From Planctomycetota bacterium (GTDB lineage: Bacteria; Planctomycetota; UBA1135), in assembly GCA_021776925.1 (NCBI GenBank), contig JAJFFB010000169.1:1-41505 (forward strand): a stretch of DNA of 41,505 nucleotides, read 5' to 3'. The notes under the pieces are model-generated. The model saw only the letters and a list, made by a program, of their open reading frames with translations, did not search any database and was not told where the DNA came from. Positions within the stretch are counted from its first letter, which is position 1; every line of letters begins with the position of its first letter. Both the position numbers and the translations under genes were made by a program. Below are positions 1 through 8,518 of the stretch, piece after piece.

Positions 1-459
1 CTTTATCATGGGGTCCGCGCGCCGCGCGCCAAATCCTTCTTCAAGGGTCTGGATCACGCTGCGATCTTCGTATTGATCGCCGGCACCTACACCCCCTTCG
101 CCCTGGTCAATCTGCGCGGTCCTTGGGGCTGGACGCTGTTCGGCCTGGTCTGGGGCATCGCGCTGTTCGGGGTTTTTGCCCAGGGCGGCCTGTTGCGCCG
201 ATGGGGTGCGCTGCGCGTCATCCTCTACGTGCTGATGGGCTGGATCGTGGTGTTGGCCGGCAAGCCACTGGTGGCCAGCCTGGCGCCGGGGGGGCTGGCC
301 TTGTTGTTCACCGGGGGGCTTTGCTACACGCTGGGCATCACTTTCTACGCCTGGAAACGGCTGCCTTTTGGCCACGCCATCTGGCACTTGTTCGTCCTCG
401 CCGGCAGCATCCTGCATTTCTTCGCGGTGCTGCATTACGTGATTCCGAGCGCAGCCTGA
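1..459 (+). CDS. Hemolysin III / PAQR family membrane protein (5' end missing)
   Basis: The open frame runs from the first base of the window to TGA at 457-459, giving 152 visible residues; the start lies upstream. The frame opens with LYHGVRAPRAKSFF, then LDHAAIFVLIAGTYTPF, and ends with HAIWHLFVLAGSILHFF. These match the hemolysin III (TrhA/YqfA) branch of the PAQR superfamily, where an Asp and two or three His residues from these blocks bind a metal within a seven-helix bundle. About five hydrophobic helices are visible. Bacterial members are integral membrane proteins linked to membrane lipid homeostasis; the substrate here is unknown. The gene is separated from lipA by 80 bp containing a hairpin, so it is probably not part of the lipA operon. 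Confidence 0.85.
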   Translation, partial: LYHGVRAPRAKSFFKGLDHAAIFVLIAGTYTPFALVNLRGPWGWTLFGLVWGIALFGVFAQGGLLRRWGALRVILYVLMGWIVVLAGKPLVASLAPGGLALLFTGGLCYTLGITFYAWKRLPFGHAIWHLFVLAGSILHFFAVLHYVIPSAA

Positions 460-473
460 GTCGAGAAGAGGTA

Positions 474-493
474 AAGGTTGTAACGGCAACCTT
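474..493. repeat. Short hairpin between hemolysin III gene and lipA
   Basis: AAGGTTG at 474-480 pairs perfectly with CAACCTT at 487-493 around a 6-base loop. It lies 14 bases after the hemolysin III stop codon. There is no run of T behind it, so it could be a weak terminator or part of the lipA leader; the sequence cannot decide. Confidence 0.35.
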
Positions 494-539
494 CTGTCCG
501 GAGTGGGGGGTATACTTCACGATCGAAGCTGCCCCACCC

Positions 540-1436
540 ATGATTTCAAAGCTGCCCAAACCGCCCTGGCTGAAGATGCGCCTGCCCGCCGGGGAAACCG
601 TGGCAAAGCTGCGCAACTCACTGCGAGAGAAGTCTTTATATACGGTTTGCGAAGAGGCCCGGTGCCCCAATCAGGGCGAATGCTGGGCAGCCGGCACCGC
701 CACCATCATGCTGATGGGCGATGTCTGCACCCGCGGCTGCCGTTTTTGTGCGGTCAAGACCGGCAATCCTCGCGGCTGGCTTGACCCGGCCGAGCCCGAG
801 CAGGTCGCACAGATCGCCGACGTGCCCGGCCTGCGCTATCTGGTCCTGACCAGCGTCGACCGAGACGACCTGCCCGACCTCGGTTCGGGTCACTACGCCG
901 CCACCATCCGCGTGCTCAAGCAGCGCCGCTCCAGCCTCGCGGTCGAAGCGCTGGTGCCCGATTTCCAGGGCCGACTGGACTGCGTGCACACCCTGTGTGA
1001 TTCCGGCGTCGACGTCTACGCCCACAACATTGAAACCGTCGAGCGCCTGCATCGGCGCGTGCGCGACGTGCGCGCCACCTACACCCAGTCGCTGGCGACC
1101 CTGGCCGAGGCCAAGCGTTACCGCCCCGGTCTGATGACCAAGTCATCGATCATGCTTGGTCTCGGCGAAAGCGCAGACGAGTTGCGCCAGGCCATGGCTG
1201 ATCTGCGCGCCGCCCATGTCGACATTCTGACCCTCGGCCAGTACCTGCAGCCGAATGCCAGGCTGCTGCCGGTCGAACGCTACGTGACGCCGCAGGAATT
1301 CGACCAGTTCAAACGCTGGGCCGAAGAGGACTACGGCTTTGCATTCTGCGCCTCCGGACCCTTGGTGCGGTCCTCCTTCAAGGCCGCCGACGCGCTGCCT
1401 GCCTTCGTCGGGCAGGCCGGCAGCATGGTGGTCTGA
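540..1436 (+). CDS. lipA: Lipoyl synthase LipA
   Basis: Radical-SAM enzyme that inserts two sulfur atoms into the octanoyl group on lipoyl domains. The 298-residue protein is of usual length. The auxiliary cluster cysteines lie in CEEARCPNQGEC (C37, C42, C48) and the radical-SAM cluster in CTRGCRFC (C63, C67, C70). The C-terminal RSSY motif, whose Ser ligates the auxiliary cluster, reads RSSF here (277-280). ATG at 540 was chosen because residues 1-12 (MISKLPKPPWLK) fit the family N terminus; the frame is open further upstream, but that sequence does not resemble the family. No strong ribosome binding site is seen. The gene precedes the 2-oxoacid dehydrogenase E1 alpha gene by 11 bp, so the cofactor enzyme and a client complex are probably co-transcribed. 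LipB, supplying the octanoyl group, is at 25696. Confidence 0.95.
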   Translation: MISKLPKPPWLKMRLPAGETVAKLRNSLREKSLYTVCEEARCPNQGECWAAGTATIMLMGDVCTRGCRFCAVKTGNPRGWLDPAEPEQVAQIADVPGLRYLVLTSVDRDDLPDLGSGHYAATIRVLKQRRSSLAVEALVPDFQGRLDCVHTLCDSGVDVYAHNIETVERLHRRVRDVRATYTQSLATLAEAKRYRPGLMTKSSIMLGLGESADELRQAMADLRAAHVDILTLGQYLQPNARLLPVERYVTPQEFDQFKRWAEEDYGFAFCASGPLVRSSFKAADALPAFVGQAGSMVV

Positions 1437-1447
1437 TCCATTCTTTC

Positions 1448-2563
1448 ATGAGCGATACCCTCCAGATCCTCGATCCCAGCGGCAAGAAAGTCGGGGCGGC
1501 GCCCCGCCTGAAGGCCGACACCTTGCTGCGCATGTTTCGTGCGATGGTGCGCACGCGCGCGTTTGATGAACGCTGCATGAAGCTGCAGCGCACCGGCCGC
1601 ATTGGCTTTTCCATCCCGAACAGGGGCATTGAAGCGGTCAGCGTCGGTTCGGCGGCCGCGCTCGACATCGCTCAGGACTGGGTCGCCCCGCACTACCGCG
1701 ACTTCGGCATCATGCTCTACCACGGGGTCGAAGCCGAAGCGATGATGGACAATATGTACGGCAACGCCGCCGACGGTTCGGTCGGTCGGCAGATGCCGGT
1801 GCACTTCTCCTTCCGCGAGCCGCTGCGCTACCTGTCGATCTCGTCGCCGCTCGGCACCCAGATCCCGCAGGCGGTCGGCGTTGGCATGGCAATGAAGGGC
1901 CGCGGCGAAGACGGCGTCTGCCTGACCACCTTCGGTGACGGTTCGACCAATACGCTCGGTTTTCATTCCGGCATGAACTTCGCCGGAGTGTTCGGTGCGC
2001 CGGTGATCTTCCTGTGCCAGAACAACGGCTGGGCGATTTCGTGTCCGGTCGAGAAACAGACCGCGAGCGAAGGATTCGCGGTCAAGGGCGAGGCTTACGG
2101 CATTCCCGGGGTCAAGGTCGACGGCAACGACGTGCTCGCGGTCTATCGTGCGGTGTCCGAAGCGGTCAAACGCGCGCGCGCTGGCGAGGGACCGACGCTG
2201 ATCGAGGCGGTTACCTTCCGCATGGGCGGTCACTCGACCTCCGACGATCCGAGCAAATACGTCGAAGCCTCCGAGTTCAAGGAGTGGGAACAGCGTTGTC
2301 CGCTGAAGCGTTTCCGCACCTGGTTGATCCACGAAGGCAAGCTCAGCGAAGAACAGGCCATGGCGATGGAAGCCGAGGCCGATGCAGAAATGCTCGCCGC
2401 GTCGCGGGTCGCCGCGGCCAAGCCCAAGCCGGCGCTGGAGACCATCTTCAACGACGTTTTTGAAACCATGCCCAAGCACCTGCGCACCCAGGCCGACTGG
2501 TGCATCGGCCACTACTCCTCGCGCGGCGAGGGTGTCGACGAGAAAGGAGAATTCCCGCTATGA
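1448..2563 (+). CDS. 2-oxoacid dehydrogenase E1 alpha subunit (branched-chain type)
   Basis: Thiamine-diphosphate subunit that decarboxylates a 2-oxoacid and passes the acyl group to the E2 lipoyl arm. The 371-residue protein has the ThDP/Mg motif starting with GDG (163-165) and ending with NN (192-193). The phosphorylation-loop region reads GGHSTSDDPSKY, close to branched-chain 2-oxoacid dehydrogenases, as do NNGWAISCP and the opening of the catalytic domain. Pyruvate as substrate cannot be excluded, because many bacteria of this kind use such E1 pairs as their pyruvate dehydrogenase. The stop codon overlaps the start of the E1 beta gene (ATGA), implying translational coupling. A second E1 alpha paralogue lies at 5386. 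Confidence 0.93.
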   Translation: MSDTLQILDPSGKKVGAAPRLKADTLLRMFRAMVRTRAFDERCMKLQRTGRIGFSIPNRGIEAVSVGSAAALDIAQDWVAPHYRDFGIMLYHGVEAEAMMDNMYGNAADGSVGRQMPVHFSFREPLRYLSISSPLGTQIPQAVGVGMAMKGRGEDGVCLTTFGDGSTNTLGFHSGMNFAGVFGAPVIFLCQNNGWAISCPVEKQTASEGFAVKGEAYGIPGVKVDGNDVLAVYRAVSEAVKRARAGEGPTLIEAVTFRMGGHSTSDDPSKYVEASEFKEWEQRCPLKRFRTWLIHEGKLSEEQAMAMEAEADAEMLAASRVAAAKPKPALETIFNDVFETMPKHLRTQADWCIGHYSSRGEGVDEKGEFPL

Positions 2564-3537
2564 GCGAACTCACCATGGTGCAGGCGGTCAACGATGGCCT
2601 CAAGTCGATCATGCGCGAAGACGACACCGTGCTCCTGATGGGCGAGGACGTCGGCCCCAAGGGGGGGGTGTTTCTTGCCACCGAAGGGCTGACCGCCGAA
2701 TTCGGCGAGGAGCGTTGTTTCGACACGCCGCTGTCGGAAGACGGCATCGTCGGTGTTGGCATCGGGCTGGCGCTCAACGGTATGAAGCCGGTGTGCGAGA
2801 TCCAGTTCCAGGACTTCATCTTTCCGGCTTTCGACCAGATCGTTTCCGAGGCCGCCAAGATGCGCTATCGCTCGGGCGGGCAGTACACGGTACCGATGGT
2901 GGTGCGCACGCCCTACGGCGGCGGCATCCGCGGCGGTTTGTACCACTCGCAGTCTGGCGAGGCGTATTTCGCCCACACCCCCGGGCTCAAGGTCGTGATT
3001 CCGAGTACGCCCTACGACGCCAAGGGTCTGCTGATCTCCTCGATACTCGATCCGGATCCGGTGCTGTTCATGGAACCGAAGGCGCTTTACCGCGCCTTCC
3101 GCGAGGAGGTGCCCGAGGGCGTCTACACCGTCGATCTGTCCACCGTGCGCGAGGTCGTGCCCGGCGACGCCGCGGTGATCTACTGCTGGGGTGCGATGGT
3201 GCCGGTGGCCACCGAGGCCGCGCGGCGCATCAAGGAAACGCGTCAGCAGGACGTGCGCGTGGTCGATCTGCGTACCCTGATGCCGCTCGACGAAGACGCG
3301 GTATTGCAGGCCGCGCGCGAGTGCGGCCGTGTGGTCGTGCTGCAAGAGGCGCCGCGCTTCTGCGGGTATGCCTCCGAGATTTCGGCGCTGCTGGCCGAGC
3401 ACGCGGTCGAGTCGCTCGAGGCGCCGGTGCGCCGCGTCACCGGTTTCGACACGCCCTTCCCCAACACTCTTGAGAACTACTACCTGCCCGATGCCCGCCG
3501 TGTCATGGACGCGGTCGAGCAGGTCCTCGACTTCTAG
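2560..3537 (+). CDS. 2-oxoacid dehydrogenase E1 beta subunit
   Basis: The 325-residue partner of E1 alpha in an alpha2beta2 E1. Starting at ATG 2560, it overlaps the E1 alpha stop by 4 bp and has a purine-rich ribosome binding site (AAAGGAGA, 2543-2550) nine bases upstream. Recognisable blocks are LLMGEDVGPKGG, the FDQIVSEAAKMRYRSGG stretch and YHSQSGEAYFAHTPGLKVV, followed by DPVLFMEPKALYR. The last is characteristic of branched-chain dehydrogenase beta subunits. The C-terminal transketolase domain includes VRVVDLRTLMPLDED. It lies 12 bp before the E2 gene in the same operon. It is the only E1 beta gene in the window although there are two E1 alpha genes. Confidence 0.94.
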   Translation: MSELTMVQAVNDGLKSIMREDDTVLLMGEDVGPKGGVFLATEGLTAEFGEERCFDTPLSEDGIVGVGIGLALNGMKPVCEIQFQDFIFPAFDQIVSEAAKMRYRSGGQYTVPMVVRTPYGGGIRGGLYHSQSGEAYFAHTPGLKVVIPSTPYDAKGLLISSILDPDPVLFMEPKALYRAFREEVPEGVYTVDLSTVREVVPGDAAVIYCWGAMVPVATEAARRIKETRQQDVRVVDLRTLMPLDEDAVLQAARECGRVVVLQEAPRFCGYASEISALLAEHAVESLEAPVRRVTGFDTPFPNTLENYYLPDARRVMDAVEQVLDF

Positions 3538-3549
3538 CCCACCAATTTC

Positions 3550-5322
3550 ATGTCCGTACTCGAATTCAAACTTCCAGACATCGGCGAAGGCGTGCACGAA
3601 GGAGAGATCGTGCGCTGGATCGTCGCCGAGGGTGGCGTGGTGCAAGAGGACGACCCGGTGGTCGAAGTCATGACCGACAAGGCCACCGTCGAGATTCCCT
3701 CGCCGGCCACCGGCACGATCTCGCGCCACCTTTACGGCGAAGGCGACGTGGCCAAGGTCGGCGACGTCATCTTCGTGGTCGAGGACAATGGCGCCGCCGC
3801 GCCGGCCGCCGCTGCCCCTGCGTCCGCCGCTGAGCCGTCCGCCGCTGAGCCGGCCGCCGCTGAGCCGGCCGCCGCGCCCGCCGCCCCGCCCGCCGTTGCG
3901 CCCGCCGCGGCCCCAGCCGAAGCCGCCGCGGCGGTGGTCGAGTTCAAACTTCCCGACATCGGTGAAGGGGTGCACGAAGGCGAGATCGTGCGCTGGATCG
4001 TGGCCGAGGGCGGCGCGGTGCAGGAAGACGATCCGGTGGTCGAGGTCATGACCGACAAGGCCACGGTCGAAATTCCTTCTCCGGCCAGCGGCGTCCTGAC
4101 CGCGCAGATGGTGGGAGAAGGCGAGGTCGCCAACGTCGGCCAGGTGATCTTCACCATCACCACCGCCGCAGGAGTCCAGGCCGCACCGGCCGCGCGCGCA
4201 GCAGGGGCAGCCTCCGCTTCCGCCGTCCCCGGCGCAACAGACGTCGTGTCGGCCGCCTCGGTGGCCGCGGCTGCACCTGCCGGTGCCCCAGCGGCCCCGG
4301 TGGCGACCCTTCCGGCGCAGCCTGGCAAGAAGGTCCTGGCCGCGCCGGCCACGCGCCGCCTCGCGCGCGAGCTGGCCATCGACCTGACCACGGTGGTCGG
4401 CAACGGTCCCAACGGACGCATCCAGCCGCAGGACGTGCGCGCCGCGGCGACCGCGGCGCCTTCCGCAACGGCTGCGGCGGCTCCGGCTGGGACGGCAGCA
4501 CCGAGCGCCGCCGCCGTTGCCGCGCCCGCAGGTGGCGTCCCCGCAGCAACCAGCGGCGCGGCTTCCCCGGCAGCCGCCGCTCCTGCGGCGCTCCCGATTC
4601 CGGTTTTCCCGGCGGTCGCCGGCGCGCGCGAGGTCGACCGAGTGCCCTTCCGCGGCATCCGGCGCAAGACCGCCGAGGCGATGGAGCGCTCCATGTTCAC
4701 CGCCACGCACTTCTCGCTGATCGAAGAGGTCGATTGCACCGAGATGGTCGCCGCGCGCACCAAGGCCAAAGAGGTCGGCGCCAAGTACGGGGTCAAGGTC
4801 ACCTACATGCCCTACATCATGAAGGCGGCGGCGATCGCACTGCAGGAGTACCCGCAGCTCAACGCCGAACTCGACGTCGACGCCCAGGAGATCCTGGTCA
4901 AGAAGTACGTCAACCTCGGCATCGCGGTCGACACCCCGAATGGATTGGTCGTGCCGGTGGTCAAGGACGTGCCTCTGAAGGGCATCCTGCAATTGTCGAG
5001 TGAACTCAACCAGGTTGCCGGACGCGCGCGCGACGGCAGGCTCAAGCCCGAGGATTTCTCCGACGGTACCTTCACGCTGTCCAACGCCGGCAACATCGGC
5101 GGAGTGTTCGCCACCCCGATCATCAACTTCCCCGAGGTCGCGATCATGGGCATCCACACGATGCGCAAGATGCCGCGTTGCGTCGGCGACGACATCGTCG
5201 CGCGCCAGGTCATGCAGCTTTCGATCAGCATCGACCACCGCCTGGTCGATGGCGCCGACGGCGCGCGCTTCATGGTGCGGGTGCGTGAACTGCTCGAGGA
5301 CCCGGGCCTGATGCTGCTGTAG
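3550..5322 (+). CDS. 2-oxoacid dehydrogenase E2 acyltransferase with two lipoyl domains
   Basis: Core dihydrolipoyl acyltransferase of the complex, 590 residues. Domain order: lipoyl domain 1 (about 2-78, lipoyl-lysine K44 in TDKATVE); an Ala/Pro/Glu-rich linker; lipoyl domain 2 (about 129-203, K170 in the same motif); a second linker; a peripheral subunit-binding domain (about 263-298, from AATRRLARELAID) that docks E1 or E3; a third Ala/Pro-rich linker; and the catalytic domain (about 360-590). The catalytic motif HRLVDG has H563 and D567. The two lipoyl domains are nearly identical over their first 50 residues and very similar in DNA, indicating a recent internal duplication. E3 is not in this operon but is encoded at 24291. 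Confidence 0.95.
   Translation: MSVLEFKLPDIGEGVHEGEIVRWIVAEGGVVQEDDPVVEVMTDKATVEIPSPATGTISRHLYGEGDVAKVGDVIFVVEDNGAAAPAAAAPASAAEPSAAEPAAAEPAAAPAAPPAVAPAAAPAEAAAAVVEFKLPDIGEGVHEGEIVRWIVAEGGAVQEDDPVVEVMTDKATVEIPSPASGVLTAQMVGEGEVANVGQVIFTITTAAGVQAAPAARAAGAASASAVPGATDVVSAASVAAAAPAGAPAAPVATLPAQPGKKVLAAPATRRLARELAIDLTTVVGNGPNGRIQPQDVRAAATAAPSATAAAAPAGTAAPSAAAVAAPAGGVPAATSGAASPAAAAPAALPIPVFPAVAGAREVDRVPFRGIRRKTAEAMERSMFTATHFSLIEEVDCTEMVAARTKAKEVGAKYGVKVTYMPYIMKAAAIALQEYPQLNAELDVDAQEILVKKYVNLGIAVDTPNGLVVPVVKDVPLKGILQLSSELNQVAGRARDGRLKPEDFSDGTFTLSNAGNIGGVFATPIINFPEVAIMGIHTMRKMPRCVGDDIVARQVMQLSISIDHRLVDGADGARFMVRVRELLEDPGLMLL
3823..3867 (+). repeat. 15-bp tandem repeat in the E2 linker
   Basis: Three consecutive 15-base units of the form (T/G)CCGCCGCTGAGCCG encode (S/A)AAEP three times in the first inter-lipoyl linker of E2. 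Such flexible Ala/Pro linkers vary easily in length by slippage. Confidence 0.8.
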
Positions 5323-5385
5323 TCCGCTTCGGGCCAGATGGGTACCCGACCTGCCCGGCCCGTTCCCGCCACCCAGCCCCATGCC

Positions 5386-6546
5386 ATGAGCACCGCTCGA
5401 CCGATCCGCGTGTCAGACCCTGGCACCTTCCCGCTGCGCCGGGTGCTGCGCGAAGACGGGCGCGGCGTGCTCAAGAGTGCGGCCCAGGAACATCTGCCCG
5501 GACGCGACAAGCTCCTCGAGATCTATCGCGCGATGCTGACCACGCGCGTGCTCGACCAGCGTCTGCTCAAGCTCCAGCGCCAGGGGAGGGTCGCCTTCGT
5601 CGGCCTCGCCACCGGCCAGGAGGCCGCGATCCATGGAAGCGGTGCGGTGTTCGAACCTCAGGACTGGGTCTTCAGCGCTTTGCGCGAGGGCGGTATCGCG
5701 CTGCAACGCGGCATGCCGATGGCTGAGTACATCGCACATATGTTCGGCAACGCCGAGGACAGCGCCAAGGGGCGGCAGATGCCCAACCACTTTCAGTGTC
5801 GCGCGGTCAACTTCCCATCGTGGTCGAGCGTGCTCGGCACCCAATTGCCGCACGCTGTTGGTGCTGCAGCGGCGATGCAGCGACGTGGCGAACCCCACGT
5901 CTGTGCCGCCTATTCGGGTGACGGCGCGACCTCGTCCAATGGTTTCCACAGCGCCTTGAACATGGCGGCGGTGATGCGCGCGCCGGTGGTCTTCGTGGTC
6001 ATCGACAACGGCTGGGCGATCTCGGTGCCGAGTTCGAAGCAGACCGCAGCGGCGTCCTACGGCACCAAGGCACGTGCCTATGGCATGCCCGGAGTCGACG
6101 TCGATGGCAACGACGCGTTGGCCAGCTACCAGGCGGTGGCCGAAGCCGCCGCACGCGCGCGCGATCGGGGGGGGCCGACGCTGGTGTGTCTGCGCAGCTA
6201 CCGCATCGGCGGCCACTCCAGTTCCGACGACCCGACGCGCTATCGCGACGACGGCGAGGTCGAGCACTGGGAGAAGCGCGATCCGATTCAGCGCATGCAG
6301 GCCTATCTGAAGTCGACCGGCCTGTACCAGGAGGCGGACTGCGAGCACTGGCAGTCCGACATCGAGGCCGCGGTCTCGGCCGCGGTGCGCCACGCCGCCG
6401 AGGTCGGACCGCCCCCGCTGGAATCCCTGGCCGAAGACGTCTACGCCGAACCGCCGCTGCACCTGCGCCGCCAGGTGGTCGAAGCGCTGCGAATCGCCGC
6501 CGAAAAGGGCGCCGCCGACGCGGTCGCCGGCGAATTTCCGCTCTAG
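5386..6546 (+). CDS. Second (orphan) 2-oxoacid dehydrogenase E1 alpha
   Basis: A 386-residue paralogue of the E1 alpha at 1448. It keeps the ThDP motif from GDG (178-180) to DN (207-208); the first Asn of the usual NN is Asp, while the second, the usual metal ligand, is retained. It also has the block IGGHSSSDDPTRYRDD and the same final EFPL. It follows E2 by 63 bp on the same strand, with no E1 beta gene next to it, so it may share the beta subunit at 2560 and change substrate range, or pair with one elsewhere. ATG 5386 was preferred over the in-frame ATG at 5338 because the additional 16 residues are Pro/Arg-rich and unlike the family. Downstream lies a decayed transporter. Confidence 0.88.
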   Translation: MSTARPIRVSDPGTFPLRRVLREDGRGVLKSAAQEHLPGRDKLLEIYRAMLTTRVLDQRLLKLQRQGRVAFVGLATGQEAAIHGSGAVFEPQDWVFSALREGGIALQRGMPMAEYIAHMFGNAEDSAKGRQMPNHFQCRAVNFPSWSSVLGTQLPHAVGAAAAMQRRGEPHVCAAYSGDGATSSNGFHSALNMAAVMRAPVVFVVIDNGWAISVPSSKQTAAASYGTKARAYGMPGVDVDGNDALASYQAVAEAAARARDRGGPTLVCLRSYRIGGHSSSDDPTRYRDDGEVEHWEKRDPIQRMQAYLKSTGLYQEADCEHWQSDIEAAVSAAVRHAAEVGPPPLESLAEDVYAEPPLHLRRQVVEALRIAAEKGAADAVAGEFPL

Positions 6547-6601
6547 GCAATCTTGTGGGGGGTGGGTAAAGAGGCCATGGAGCAAAAGCACTTTATTCAC
6601 G

Positions 6602-7348
6602 GACTGCTACACCACCGACCAGTAGGTGATCCAGCGTTACATGACCACGCCGTCGGAAAAACAGGCCGCGCGCGGCATCCTCTTGAACGGATTGCTCGCC
6701 CTGCCCTTCGGAGCGCTTTTCTTCCTGGTCGGAACCGGGCTCTTCGTCTTCTATCAGGCGCATCCGGACCTGCTCGACCTGGGCCTGCAGAACGACGGCA
6801 TTCTTCCCTTGTTCGTCAGCCAAAATTTCCCTATCGGCCTCGCCGGCCTGATGGATGCGGAGGTATTCGCGGCTTCGATGTCGAGCCTCGACAGCAGCAT
6901 GCACAGCGTGGCCACCGCGTGGACCACCGATTAGCTGCGCCCCGGCCTCTACGACCGCGCCTATCTGCGCACCGCTTGCATGGTCACGGTCACCGTGGGG
7001 ATCCTCGGCACCCTGCTCGCGGTGTTGCTGGCCAGTTGTGACATCCGTTCGCTTTTCTACTTCTTCCAGAAGGTGCTCGGCCTCCTGTCCAGCGGTGTGG
7101 TCGGGATCTTCATCCTCGGCATCTTCACCCGCCGCACCTCGGCCGCCGCTGCGCTGGTCGGCACCGCCGCCCTGGTGTGGGTGACCAGGTTCACCGATCT
7201 GTACTTCTTCCTCTACGCCACGGTCGACATCGGAGTCACCGTGGGAACCGGATTCCTGGCGTCCTTCCTGTGGCCGCAACGGGCTTCGATCGCGGCTCTG
7301 ACCTGGCGCGGAAGGCGCCCGAACTCGGCGCGAGCGAACGATGTCTGA
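6602..7348 (+). pseudogene. Remnant of a sodium:solute symporter (SSS family)
   Basis: Reading one frame from 6602 gives DCYTTDQ, a TAG stop at 6623-6625, then VIQRYMTTPSEKQAARG, matching the TDQxxVQRY motif of SSS transporters. The same frame continues through several hydrophobic helices and the family motif FAASMSSLDSSMHSVAT, then meets a second TAG at 6932-6934. It continues with LRPGLYDRAY and three more helices to a TGA at 7346-7348. The N-terminal half of the family is absent. Two in-frame ambers plus truncation mean the gene is broken. TAG is the normal stop of three neighbouring genes (3535, 5320, 6544), which argues against recoding. The substrate was probably a sugar or sialic acid, judging from the epimerase fragment behind it (inference). 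Confidence 0.82.
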
Positions 7349-7448
7349 GCACGCCATCCCGCCGTCCGTGCCCAGCCTGCAGGATCTGTTGCCGGTGTAT
7401 CGCGACGGCCTGCTGCTCGACACTCTGCCGTTATCAGTCCGTGGATAG
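7341..7448 (+). pseudogene. N-terminal fragment of an N-acylglucosamine 2-epimerase-like gene
   Basis: ATG at 7341 overlaps the end of the transporter remnant by 8 bp, as in an operon. The frame encodes 35 residues; the stretch LLPVYRDGLLLDTLP resembles the start of AGE-family epimerases (YRDGLLNDTLPFW). It then runs into unrelated sequence and stops at TAG 7446-7448. A normal family member has about 400 residues, so this is a truncated remnant. AGE-like epimerases are commonly encoded beside SSS transporters in sialic acid or amino-sugar loci. The match is short, so the family call is tentative. Confidence 0.5.
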
Positions 7449-7874
7449 AGGCGGGTTCCGCTGACGCCGTCCAGGGGAGCAAGACGCTGCCGTGGGGCGG
7501 AATGACTTTGTCCACGGCCTTTCAAGGGCGGTCATTGGAAAGGCCCTTTCCATCTGCCGCGCATGCAGTTGGAGTGCTGGGAAGGGCTGACCAGGAAGGG
7601 GCTTGCGGATTAATTAGAACGAGTCGCAACAGGGGTCGGAAAACACTATTTTCAACTTGTTTCCAGAGTTCACCCCAGGCGCAACTCAAAGTGGGCAGAA
7701 TTCCCCCGCATTGCGCGCATTTTTCCGGGGTGGGTGTGCCCCCCTTCGAAAGGGCCGTTACACTGTTTCGCTCCACGATCTGGTCCTCCTTGCTTGGCCC
7801 CGATCGGTCCCATGACCCCCCCTGGTTTCGACCGCTGAAATACGGCGACAAGGGGGGGTCCTTCGCACGGAACC
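7449..7874. other. Non-coding stretch upstream of the respiratory operon
   Basis: These 426 bp hold no convincing gene: frames crossing it lack family features and have ordinary random composition. It must contain the promoter for the act-cox operon, and it is locally AT-richer around 7605-7660. I could not find a -35/-10 pair good enough to name. A group of inverted repeats lies at 7516-7551. The left part is probably the scar of the deleted epimerase gene. Confidence 0.6.
7516..7551. repeat. Nested inverted repeats upstream of actA
   Basis: GGCCTTTC (7516-7523) pairs with GAAAGGCC (7538-7545), and the second arm is itself part of a 15-base palindrome, GGAAAGG-C-CCTTTCC (7537-7551). It could be a regulator site or a terminator for the decayed locus; no T-run follows. 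Confidence 0.35.
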
Positions 7875-8518
7875 ATGAGCCTCTTCCACTTCCCGCGGTG
7901 GACCGACGTGTTTCGCCCCCTCATGGGGTTGGCAGCGATCGGCGCGCCCGTTTACCTGACGGTGCTGTTCTACTACGGCGCCTCGCCGAAGACACTTGCG
8001 GTCGGATTCCAGCCGATCCAGCCGGTTCCATTCAGCCATGCTGTGCACGCTGGGGACCTGGGCATGGACTGTCGCTACTGCCATAGCACGGTAGAAGATT
8101 CGGCCCACGCTGCAGTTCCGACCGCCTCGACCTGCATGAACTGCCATGAGCGCATTCTGCCGGACAGCCCCAAGCTGCTGCCGGTGCGCGAAGCAGCTCG
8201 CAATGGCGAACCGCTGGAATGGCTGCGTGTTCACGACCTGCCAGACTACGTCTACTTCAATCACTCCGCCCACCTCAGCAAGGGGGTTGGTTGCGTTGAG
8301 TGCCACGGACGAGTCGACCGCATGGATGTGGTGACCCAGGAGCAGCCGCTGAGCATGGGCTGGTGCCTGGACTGCCACCGCAATCCGGATGAGCGCATCC
8401 GGCCCAAGGACGAGGTCACCAATATGGGTTGGGAGCCTCCGGCCGGTGAGTACCGCGACGAAATCGGCGCCGAACTGGTGCAGAGCTACAACATCCACCC
8501 CCGCCAGGACTGCTCGAC

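Noticed and set aside
2512-5382. A 956-codon open frame on the minus strand across E1 beta and E2
   Set aside because: It is antisense to certain genes, very rich in Arg, Gly, His and Asp, and has no family features. Long antisense frames are expected in high-GC coding sequence.
5338-5385. An upstream ATG for the second E1 alpha
   Set aside because: It adds 16 Pro/Arg-rich residues not found in the family, and there is no ribosome binding site.
6623-6934. In-frame TAG codons as pyrrolysine or other amber recoding
   Set aside because: TAG ends several neighbouring genes normally, and the gene also lacks its N-terminal half, so decay explains both.
7502-8086. A 194-codon plus-strand frame before and into actA
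   Set aside because: It overlaps actA in another frame, has no family resemblance, and its composition in the leader is not coding-like.
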